A stretch of 5,417 nt of DNA from contig JANYBR010000412.1 of assembly GCA_025360685.1 (NCBI GenBank), positions 1-5,417 on the forward strand. Direction: 5' to 3'. A program made the translations under genes and the position numbers. Source of the DNA: Pseudomonadota bacterium (lineage in GTDB: Bacteria > Pseudomonadota > Alphaproteobacteria > Micropepsales > Micropepsaceae). Below the pieces are notes generated by a model. That model was not told the DNA's origin, searched no databases, and saw nothing but the letters and a program-made list of their open reading frames with translations. Of the stretch, positions 1 to 5,417 are shown one piece after another (positions within the stretch are counted from its first letter, which is position 1; each line of letters begins with the position of its first letter).

Positions 1-484
1 GCATGCCGACGCGGTTCTCAAGGGTTACACGCAAGGTTCCGCATTCGATCGCTGGAACCAGGTGATGACGGATCACTCCTTCTTCGTGCCGGCGGCGCGG
101 CTTCTGGCGGCGCAGGCGGCGCACGCGCCGGTCTATGGCTATCGCTTCGACTGGGTGTCGCCGTTCATGGACGGCGCGCTCGGCTCGTGCCACGCGCTGG
201 AGTTGGGCTTTACCTTCGGCACATTCCGCGTCAAGGGCGCCGCGCCGTTCTTCGGCTCCGGCGAGGACGCCGAGGCCTTGTCCGACGGCATGATGGATGG
301 GTGGATCGCCTTCGCCAAATCGGGCAATCCGTCGAACGACACGTCCGGCGCGTGGCTGCGCTATGACGAGAGCAAGCGTGCGACGATGATCTTCGGCGAT
401 GGCGCGCCGCACATGACCGCCGCGCCGAACGAGGAGCGCCGCAAGGCGTGGGACCAGGTGCCGGCATCCAGGATCGGGCCGTAA
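1..484 (+). CDS. Type-B carboxylesterase (para-nitrobenzyl esterase / carboxylesterase family), C-terminal part, 5' end outside window
   Basis: This is the last 160 residues of an alpha/beta-hydrolase of the carboxylesterase type-B family, which cleaves carboxylic esters with a Ser-Glu/Asp-His triad. The reading frame is open to the left edge (first whole codon at base 2) and stops at TAA 482-484. The GTG at 62 is therefore an internal valine and not a start. The key visible motif is SCHALELGFTFGTF. Its histidine (codon 191-193) lines up with the catalytic His of the family motif 'HALELPFVFG'. After it come the usual acidic stretch and the C-terminal 'W.aFAksGNPs' signature (WIAFAKSGNPSN). 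The nucleophile Ser and the acidic triad member would lie upstream, so activity, substrate and any signal peptide cannot be judged here. Family assignment is firm; specificity is unknown. The next gene starts 54 bases downstream on the same strand. Confidence 0.9.
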   Translation, partial: HADAVLKGYTQGSAFDRWNQVMTDHSFFVPAARLLAAQAAHAPVYGYRFDWVSPFMDGALGSCHALELGFTFGTFRVKGAAPFFGSGEDAEALSDGMMDGWIAFAKSGNPSNDTSGAWLRYDESKRATMIFGDGAPHMTAAPNEERRKAWDQVPASRIGP

Positions 485-523
485 TCTGTTCAGTCTTTGA
501 ACCGCTCTGGGGGAGCGACCATC

Positions 524-529
524 GGGGAG
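524..529 (+). promoter_or_regulatory. Ribosome binding site of the cytochrome c gene
   Basis: GGGGAG lies nine bases before the ATG at 539, a good Shine-Dalgarno position. This decides the start in favour of ATG 539 over the in-frame TTG at 497. The TTG would add 14 polar residues ahead of the membrane anchor and has no comparable purine run before it. Confidence 0.6.
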
Positions 530-538
530 TGGGGCTCA

Positions 539-1402
539 ATGAATCCAATCTTGAAGTGGGGCGGCGGCGCCCTCGGCTCGCTTGCCGCACTTGCCCTGTT
601 GGCGGTTGCGTATGCGTACGTCGCGTCCGAACTGATCATCACGAAAACCTACACACCCCGAGCCGTAGCATTTCGTGCGGCATCCGACCCGCAGTCCATC
701 GCACGCGGCGCGCACCTGGCGCTCGTGGCGGGGTGCGTGTCGTGTCACGGCAAGACCCTGACCGGACTAAAGTTCGACGACGTCCCCGGCACGGTAGTCT
801 GGTCGCGCAATCTGCGCTTGCTGGCACGGAGCTACACCGACACCCAGTTCGAGCAGTCGATCCGTCAAGGCATCCGCTCCGATCAGCAGAGTGTCTTGAT
901 CATGCCCTCGAACGCCTACAAGGACATGCCCGATCGCGACGTCAGCGACATTCTTGCCTATCTTCGCTCGCTGACACCACAAGGCACAGACCACCCCAAG
1001 CCGAGTATCGGCCTTGTGGTTCGCACTGGACTTTTGCTCGGAAAGTTCAGGACCACCGTCGAATACGGGTACGAAGACACGCCGTCGCTTGATCTTGGGA
1101 TCCAGTATGCCGTCGGACAGCACCTGGCCGGTATCGCGTGCGCCGAGTGCCACAACACCGATTTGGGCGGCGCTCGCGCCGACACTTTCTTCAAGACGCC
1201 AGACCTGTTGCTTGTCGCATCCTACGAGCGGGCCGAATTCATGACGCTGATGCGCGCGGGCAAGGCGACCGGCAATCGCGAGCTTTCGACCATGTCACCG
1301 ACGGCGCGAGTGCGCTTTGCCCACTTCACGGACGATGAGATCAACGCGCTCTATGACTATCTCGTGGCGCGCGGGCAAAAACTGACGGCGCAGCGCAGCT
1401 AG
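539..1402 (+). CDS. Membrane-anchored diheme c-type cytochrome
   Basis: A 287-residue cytochrome c with two covalent haem-binding sites, expected to carry electrons in the periplasm. Residues 1-7 are followed by a hydrophobic, Ala/Leu-rich segment at about 8-30. This has no clear cleavage site, so it is probably an uncleaved N-terminal anchor. Haem site 1 is CVSCH at residues 66-70 and haem site 2 is CAECH at 201-205. Likely axial methionines are M122 (in IMPSNAY, followed by a D-rich helix ending ILAYLRSLTP) and M252 (ELSTMSP, followed by FTDDEINALYDYLVARG). The layout resembles the repeated domains of the cytochrome subunits of membrane alcohol/gluconate dehydrogenases, but with two domains instead of three. 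No dehydrogenase partner is visible, so the electron donor is unknown. Codon use looks looser (CGA, GTA, GCA, TTT) than in the methyltransferase gene next door. It starts 54 bases after the esterase; co-transcription is possible. Confidence 0.9.
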   Translation: MNPILKWGGGALGSLAALALLAVAYAYVASELIITKTYTPRAVAFRAASDPQSIARGAHLALVAGCVSCHGKTLTGLKFDDVPGTVVWSRNLRLLARSYTDTQFEQSIRQGIRSDQQSVLIMPSNAYKDMPDRDVSDILAYLRSLTPQGTDHPKPSIGLVVRTGLLLGKFRTTVEYGYEDTPSLDLGIQYAVGQHLAGIACAECHNTDLGGARADTFFKTPDLLLVASYERAEFMTLMRAGKATGNRELSTMSPTARVRFAHFTDDEINALYDYLVARGQKLTAQRS

Positions 1403-1452
1403 CGCGACTGGGGCACGGTTGGTTGTGGCCACGCGACGTGCTAAGCGCGGCC

Positions 1453-2631
1453 ATGACATCGCGCAAAACCATCAAGCTCAAGCCAAAGGAAGGCCGCCGC
1501 GCCCGCGCCGGCGCGCCCTGGATCTTCTCGAACGAAATCCAGATGGACGCGGCAGCCAAGGCCCTGGCGCCCGGAACGGTGGTCAATGTCGCCGGCGATG
1601 ACGGCCAGATCTTCGGCAGCGGCTATTTCAACGCCAAGAGCCTGATCAGCGTGCGCATGCTGGACCGCGCCGCCGACACGATCATCGGCACCGGCTTTCT
1701 GGTGCGCCATCTGCAGCGGGCGCTCGCCGTTCGCGAGGCGATCTATGCGCGGCCCTTCTATCGGCTGATCCACGCCGAAGGCGACGGTCTGCCGGGGCTG
1801 ACCATCGACCGTTTCGGCGACACGGTGGTGGCGCAGATCAGCACGGCCGGCATGGAGCTGCTGATCGATCCGCTGCTGGCGGCGCTAGAGAAGACCATCG
1901 CGCCGGCGAATGTAATCTTGCGCAACGACACACCTTCGCGCGCGCTCGAGGGGCTTGGCGAATATGTCCGCGCCGCGAAGGGCGAAGCCACGCGCATCGC
2001 CGTCGAGGAAAACAGCGTGCGCTACTTCGCCGATCTGGCAGGCGGTCAGAAGACCGGCTGGTACTATGACCAGCGCGACAATCGCGCCTTCATGGCGGCG
2101 CTCGCCAAGGGACGCAGCGTGCTCGACGCCTACAGTTACACCGGCGGCTTCGGCATCGCGGCGGCGAAGGCCGGTGCGAAGGAAGTCGTGTGCCTGGATT
2201 CGTCCGCGCCCGCCCTGGCGATTGCGGAAGACTCCGCGGCGGCCAACGGCGCTTCGTGCAAATTCGTCAAGGCCGATGTGTTCGAAGAACTCGAACGGCT
2301 GGCCGCCGCGAAGGAAACCTTCGACGTCGTCATCGCCGACCCGCCGCCCTTCGTGCGCGCGCGCAAGGATCTGGAGCCCGGCGCCAAGGCCTATCGCAAG
2401 CTGGCGCGGCTGGCGTCGGCCGTGGTCGCGCCGAACGGATTCCTGCTGCTCGCATCCTGCTCGCACAATATCGACATGGAGCGGTTCGCCGCGGAGTGCG
2501 CCGCCGGCATCGCACGCACCAATCGGCGGGCCGCGCTCATCCGCCAGGCCGGCGCCGGTCCCGATCATCCGGTGCATCCCATGCTGCCGGAAACGGCATA
2601 CCTGAAGGCGCTGGTGTATGCGCTGGATTAG
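1453..2631 (+). CDS. rlmI: RlmI-like class I SAM-dependent 23S rRNA (cytosine-C5) methyltransferase, PUA plus Rossmann domains
   Basis: A full-length, 392-residue cytoplasmic RNA methyltransferase of the RlmI/RlmK (COG1092) family. E. coli RlmI makes m5C1962 in 23S rRNA. Domains in order: an N-terminal PUA-type RNA-binding domain (about 3-75, LKPKEGRRARAGAPWIFSNE), a linker domain with GDGLPGLTIDRFG (110-122), then the Rossmann methyltransferase domain. Seen there are KTGWYYDQRDNR (200-211, family hallmark), SAM-binding motif I VLDAYSYTGGFG (223-234), acidic residues D249 and D274 expected to contact SAM, motif IV DPPPF (296-300) and LLLASCSHNI (331-340). C336 is the likely nucleophile. The C-terminal DHPVHPMLPETAYLKAL matches the RlmI tail. 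E. coli has DPPKF where this has DPPPF. ATG 1453 gives the usual family N-terminus; TTG 1423 and GTG 1438 are in-frame alternatives. No strong ribosome binding site precedes any of them. The exact target base is inferred from the family. Confidence 0.9.
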   Translation: MTSRKTIKLKPKEGRRARAGAPWIFSNEIQMDAAAKALAPGTVVNVAGDDGQIFGSGYFNAKSLISVRMLDRAADTIIGTGFLVRHLQRALAVREAIYARPFYRLIHAEGDGLPGLTIDRFGDTVVAQISTAGMELLIDPLLAALEKTIAPANVILRNDTPSRALEGLGEYVRAAKGEATRIAVEENSVRYFADLAGGQKTGWYYDQRDNRAFMAALAKGRSVLDAYSYTGGFGIAAAKAGAKEVVCLDSSAPALAIAEDSAAANGASCKFVKADVFEELERLAAAKETFDVVIADPPPFVRARKDLEPGAKAYRKLARLASAVVAPNGFLLLASCSHNIDMERFAAECAAGIARTNRRAALIRQAGAGPDHPVHPMLPETAYLKALVYALD

Positions 2632-2681
2632 TGCCGGCCGGAGCAAATCGTCGCTTTCTTTCCTCCAATTCCTCGACGTCA

Positions 2682-2719
2682 TCACCCGGCGCGAAGCGTC
2701 CGGGTGACCCAATTTTTCT
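2682..2719 (+). terminator. Rho-independent-type terminator for the methyltransferase side
   Basis: TCACCCGG (2682-2689) pairs perfectly with CCGGGTGA (2700-2707). An inner CGC/GCG pair extends the stem across a GAA loop, with a single T bulge at 2699. Five bases later comes T5 (2713-2717), then CT. The stem starts 50 bases after the methyltransferase stop. The gap between stem and T-run is longer than in a classic terminator, so efficiency may be modest. Confidence 0.55.
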
Positions 2720-2723
2720 ATCC

Positions 2724-2756
2724 AAAGAAAGTGCGTCGCCCGCATAAAGCGGGCGA
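2724..2756 (-). terminator. Terminator-like hairpin at the 3' end of the kup pair
   Basis: TCGCCCGC (2736-2743) pairs perfectly with GCGGGCGA (2749-2756) around a five-base loop. Read on the minus strand, the stem follows the kup stop codon by about 22 bases. It is followed after five bases by a TTTCTTT tract (complement of 2724-2730). The T-tract is short and interrupted, so this is weaker than the hairpin on the other strand, but its placement right behind the transporter genes fits a terminator. Confidence 0.5.
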
Positions 2757-2778
2757 TGACGAATAAGTTGGAAGAAAA

Positions 2779-4659
2779 TCAAATCGTGATCTGCGTGCCC
2801 AGCTCGACCACCCGGTTCGGCGGCAGCTGGAAGTAGCCCGCCGGCGACAGCGCGTTCGACGCCAGCCACATGTAAAGAGCGATGCGCCAGCTCTTGAGAT
2901 CGGGATGTTCGCCCGCCACCAAGGTTTCGCGTCCGAGAAAATAGGTCGACGCATCGGGCTCGAGCGCCAGGCCCAGCGCGCGGCACTTTTCCAGCGCGCG
3001 CGGCACGTTGGGCATCTCGAAGAAGCCGTAACGGATCTTCACTTGGAAGAAGCCCTTGCCCAGCTTTCCGACTTCAACCCGGCGCTCGATCGGAACGAAG
3101 GGGACATTCTCCACCGTGATCGAGGCGAGCACGACGCGCTCATGCAGCACCTTGTAGTGCTTGAGGCTGTGCAGCAATGGTCCAGGGGTCACATCGGTGC
3201 GCGCCGCCAGGAAGATCGCGGTACCGGCGACGCGTGCGGCCGGCGCACGTTCGAGGAACAGATCGATGGGCAAGGTGCCGTCGCGCATGTGATCCAGGTG
3301 AACACGCCGGCCGATGCGCCAGGTATCTATCAGGACGAACACGCTTGCGGCCATGGCGAGCGGTAGCCAGCCGCCCTGAACGATCTTCAGCGAATTGGCC
3401 GACAGGAAAGCGAGATCGACGAATCCCAAAGTACCGAACACCGCGATGACGACGGGCAGCTTCCAATGCCAGCGGCGCACGGCGACAATCGCGACCAGGA
3501 AGGTGCTGATGACCATCACGCCGGTCACGGCGATGCCGTAGGCCGCCGCCAGATTGTCCGATGTCCTGAAGATGAGGACGATGAGCACCACGCCGACCGC
3601 CAGCATCGCGTTGACGCGCGGCACGTAGATCTGGCCGCGCTCGGTGGCGGAGGTGTGCCTGACTTCCATGCGCGGCAGCTGTCCGAGCTGCACCGCCTGG
3701 CGCGTGATCGAGAACACGCCAGAGATCACCGCCTGCGAGGCGATGATCGTGGCCATGGTGGCAAGCACAACCAACGGGTAATGCGCCCAGTGCGGCGCCA
3801 ACGCGTAGAACGTGTTCGACGACGTGCGCGGATCGCTCAGGACCAACGCGCCCTGCCCGAAATAGTTGAGCACCAGACCGGGCAGCGCGAAATAGAGCCA
3901 AGCCATCTGGATTGGTCGGCGGCCGAAATGGCCCATGTCGGCGTAGAGTGCTTCGCAACCTGTCACGGCCAATACCACCGAGCCGAGGGCGACGAACGCG
4001 GTCCAGGGCGCGTGTATGAAGAGCGCGAGTCCGTACCAGGGGTTGATCGATACCAGTATGAGCGGATTGCGGGCGATCGCGATGCCGCCAAGCAGCGCCA
4101 TGACGAGAAACCACACCACCATCACCGGGCCGAAGAGCTTGCCGATACTCTCTGTGCCGTAGCTCTGCAGCAAGAACAGCCCGATCAGTATCACCAGGGT
4201 TAGCGGCAGGATCGCTTCTTTCAGGCTCTCGCTCTCGACGCCAAGTCCTTCGACCGCACTGAGCACCGAGATCGCCGGCGTCAGCATTCCGTCGCCGTAG
4301 AACAGTGCCAGGCCCGCGAGCGAAACCAGCGCGATCGCCGTTTTGAGGCGACGGCCAAGGCCGCTTGAGCGGTGCGCGAGCGCGGCCAGGGCCATCACGC
4401 CGCCTTCGCCGTTGTTGTCGGCGCGCATGATGAAGAAGACGTATTTGACGGTCACCACGATCATCAGCGACCAGAAGATGAGCGACAGCGCGCCCAGAAC
4501 CGCCGGTGCCGCGGGCAGAATTCCGCCGGCCGCGATCACCGACTGCTTCACCGCGTAGAGCGGACTGGTGCCGATGTCGCCGAACACCACGCCGAGTGCG
4601 CCCAGGGTGAGACCGGCCTCGCGACGGAATGACGAACCCTGGATAGCTGTCGACGTCAT
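2779..4659 (-). CDS. kup: Kup-type potassium uptake transporter, complete (downstream copy of a tandem pair)
   Basis: A complete 626-residue inner-membrane K+ transporter of the KUP/HAK/KT family (E. coli Kup/TrkD, a K+/H+ symporter of similar length). About 12 hydrophobic segments cover residues 17-446, followed by a soluble C-terminal domain (447-626). Hallmarks seen: GVVFGDIGTSPLYA (23-36), ADNNGEGG (80-87), YGDGMLTPAISVLSAVEGL (121-139), TGCEALYADMGHFG (233-246), NYFGQGAL (265-272), ASQAVISGVFS (307-317), QIYVPRVN (343-350) and AYGIAVTG (373-380). D28, Y35, D123 and E236 sit where charged or polar K+-coordinating residues lie in this superfamily (compare the KimA structure). Two small departures from the usual Kup sequence as I remember it: RVNA for RVNW at 348-351, and Cys235 where Ala is usual. 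The ATG directly follows, in frame, the stop of the upstream kup, with only a weak AGG 11 bases ahead. Translation is probably coupled. Loss of key motifs is not seen. Confidence 0.95.
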   Translation of the reverse strand: MTSTAIQGSSFRREAGLTLGALGVVFGDIGTSPLYAVKQSVIAAGGILPAAPAVLGALSLIFWSLMIVVTVKYVFFIMRADNNGEGGVMALAALAHRSSGLGRRLKTAIALVSLAGLALFYGDGMLTPAISVLSAVEGLGVESESLKEAILPLTLVILIGLFLLQSYGTESIGKLFGPVMVVWFLVMALLGGIAIARNPLILVSINPWYGLALFIHAPWTAFVALGSVVLAVTGCEALYADMGHFGRRPIQMAWLYFALPGLVLNYFGQGALVLSDPRTSSNTFYALAPHWAHYPLVVLATMATIIASQAVISGVFSITRQAVQLGQLPRMEVRHTSATERGQIYVPRVNAMLAVGVVLIVLIFRTSDNLAAAYGIAVTGVMVISTFLVAIVAVRRWHWKLPVVIAVFGTLGFVDLAFLSANSLKIVQGGWLPLAMAASVFVLIDTWRIGRRVHLDHMRDGTLPIDLFLERAPAARVAGTAIFLAARTDVTPGPLLHSLKHYKVLHERVVLASITVENVPFVPIERRVEVGKLGKGFFQVKIRYGFFEMPNVPRALEKCRALGLALEPDASTYFLGRETLVAGEHPDLKSWRIALYMWLASNALSPAGYFQLPPNRVVELGTQITI

Positions 4660-5417
4660 CTAGATCGAGACCTGTGTTCCCAACTCGACGACGCGATTGG
4701 GCGGAAGACGATAGAACCGAGCCGGAGAAAGCGCGTTGGCTGCCAGCTGCATGTAAAGCCAGGTGCGCCAGCGGCCCAGCTCGGAATGTTCCGCCGGCAC
4801 CAGGGTTTCCCTGCCGATGAAGAATGTCGCCGTGTCGACATCGACGACGATGCCGAAGGGGCGTGCACCGGCGAGCGCCGCGGGCACGTCAGGCGTCTCG
4901 AAAAATCCATGGTGGATGCGGACGTTGAAAAAACCTTTGCCCAGTTTTTCGACTTCGAGACGTTTCGCGTCGGGAACAATCGGCCGATCTTCTACCGTGA
5001 CATTGCAGACGATGACCCTTTCATGCAGCACCTTGTTGTGCTTGAGATTGTGCAGCAAAGCGCCAGGGACGATGTCGCTGCGCGCGGACAGAAACACGGC
5101 GGTACCTGCGACGCGAACAGGGGTTTTGTCGGCACGCTCGAGGAACAGATTCATCGGCAGGGAATCGTTGCGAATTCTCTCCAGATGCACGCGACGGCCA
5201 AGGCGCCAGGTTTCCATCACCAGGAACACGCCCGCGGCAATGGCCAGCGGCAGCCAGCCGCCTTGGGGAATCTTAAGCAAGTTCGCCAGCAGCATCGTCA
5301 CGTCGATGAGGCCAAGCACCCCGAATACGGCGATCGCCAGCTTGACGCCCCAGTGCCATTGCCGCGCCGCGACAAGCGAGACATGGAACGTATCGATTAC
5401 CATCACACCGGTCACCG
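4660..5417 (-). CDS. kup: Second Kup-type potassium transporter, C-terminal part (5' end beyond right edge of window)
   Basis: The C-terminal 251 residues of a paralogous K+ transporter, open to the window's right edge. The first whole codon (5415-5413, GTG) is an internal valine in VTGVMVI, equivalent to V378 of the downstream copy, so about 375 N-terminal residues are missing from view. Visible are the last three hydrophobic segments (about 1-19, 24-43 and 51-70 of the fragment) and the whole soluble C-terminal domain. Conserved blocks shared with its neighbour include QGGWLPLA, GRRVHL, NLFLERA/DLFLERA, NKVLHERV/YKVLHERV, KLGKGFF, GRETLV, NALSPA and LPPNRVVELGTQ. By hand count about 153 of 249 aligned residues are identical (near 60 percent), with one two-residue insertion (DK, after LERA). 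It ends in TAG at 4662-4660, touching the ATG of the next kup. Being upstream on the minus strand, it is probably the first of the two in the operon; its promoter lies outside the window. Confidence 0.93.
   Translation of the reverse strand, partial: VTGVMVIDTFHVSLVAARQWHWGVKLAIAVFGVLGLIDVTMLLANLLKIPQGGWLPLAIAAGVFLVMETWRLGRRVHLERIRNDSLPMNLFLERADKTPVRVAGTAVFLSARSDIVPGALLHNLKHNKVLHERVIVCNVTVEDRPIVPDAKRLEVEKLGKGFFNVRIHHGFFETPDVPAALAGARPFGIVVDVDTATFFIGRETLVPAEHSELGRWRTWLYMQLAANALSPARFYRLPPNRVVELGTQVSI

Larger units (their letters stand above)
2659..2777. repeat. Composite palindromic intergenic element (REP/BIME- or MITE-like), two opposed hairpin units
   Basis: Nearly the whole gap between the convergent genes is an imperfect inverted repeat. 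TTTCCTCCAA (2659-2668) pairs with TTGGAAGAAA (2768-2777), 9 of 10 positions. Further in, CGTCATC (2677-2683) pairs with GATGACG (2755-2761). Read inward from each end, both halves have the same order: CGTCATC, then (A/G)CCCG, a GC-rich hairpin, a five-base spacer, and a T-rich tract. The centre holds a weak third inverted repeat, TTTCT/AGAAA (2715-2719 and 2726-2730). Two copies of one hairpin unit facing each other is the architecture of BIMEs (paired REP sequences). It could also be a small non-autonomous transposon remnant. No flanking target duplication is evident. That it is repeated elsewhere in the genome is inferred, not shown here. Confidence 0.6.

Noticed and set aside
62..484. Reading the esterase end as a separate small gene starting at GTG 62
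   Set aside because: The same frame is open back to the window edge with esterase-like sequence (YTQGSAFDRWNQV), so GTG 62 is internal and the gene is simply cut by the window.
497..538. TTG 497 as the start of the cytochrome gene
   Set aside because: ATG 539 has a well-placed GGGGAG and leads directly into the membrane anchor. The extra 14 residues add nothing family-like.
448..1092. Plus-strand open frame of 214 codons overlapping esterase end and cytochrome gene
   Set aside because: It is out of frame with both supported genes and gives an Arg/His-rich product without motifs, while the overlapped cytochrome frame carries two CxxCH sites.
1885..2745. Minus-strand open frame of 286 codons opposite the methyltransferase
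   Set aside because: It is antisense to a gene with complete RlmI-family motifs. The product has no recognisable domain and its start would lie within the palindromic element.
3140..4114. Minus-strand open frame of 324 codons inside kup
   Set aside because: It is a shifted-frame shadow of kup, rich in Arg, His and Ala, with no motif. The kup frame itself is intact throughout, so there is no frameshift to explain.
3466..4203. Long plus-strand open frame (245 codons) opposite the complete kup
   Set aside because: It is antisense to a strongly supported Kup gene. Its product is a low-complexity, His/Asp/Arg-rich string typical of the reverse complement of GC-rich membrane-protein codons, and no domain is recognisable.
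4660..4662. In-frame TAG as a sign of a broken single gene or a recoded amber codon
   Set aside because: The residues before it form a complete Kup C-terminus ending as the downstream copy does (GTQVSI versus GTQITI), and the codon after it is a proper Kup N-terminus start. It is a normal stop between two genes.
1..5417. Insertion sequence, prophage, CRISPR, toxin-antitoxin, tRNA or defence island
   Set aside because: No transposase or integrase motif, no spaced direct repeats, no tRNA-like cloverleaf, and all but about 250 bases are accounted for by five recognised housekeeping-type genes.

Overview
The window reads as an ordinary chromosomal stretch of a GC-rich Gram-negative bacterium, most likely an alphaproteobacterium. 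This placement rests on the GC-rich third codon positions, a Kup-type potassium transporter pair in tandem, a membrane-anchored diheme cytochrome c and a palindromic intergenic repeat of the kind common in that class. It is inferred from style and was not tested by a search.

Layout. Three genes point right: the 3' end of a type-B carboxylesterase (1-484), a membrane-anchored diheme cytochrome c (539-1402), and a complete RlmI-like 23S rRNA cytosine-5 methyltransferase (1453-2631). Two genes point left: a complete Kup potassium transporter (2779-4659) and, directly upstream of it, the C-terminal 40 percent of a second Kup (4660-5417, cut by the window edge). The two blocks converge on a 147-base gap at 2632-2778. 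That gap is almost filled by an imperfect palindromic element made of two opposed hairpins, each followed by a T-rich tract in its own direction, so it probably ends transcription from both sides.

How the genes fit together. The two kup genes form one transcription unit: the stop codon of the upstream copy touches the start codon of the downstream copy, in the same reading frame. They are about 60 percent identical over the shared C-terminal part (hand count), so this is an old duplication. The three rightward genes are close (54 and 50 bases apart) but have no obvious shared pathway: ester hydrolysis, periplasmic electron transfer and ribosome modification. Their co-transcription is possible but unproven.

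I found no transposase, CRISPR array, tRNA, rRNA, phage or defence gene, and no convincing unknown system. The points most worth a second look are the in-frame, zero-gap kup-kup junction and the composite palindrome at 2659-2777.
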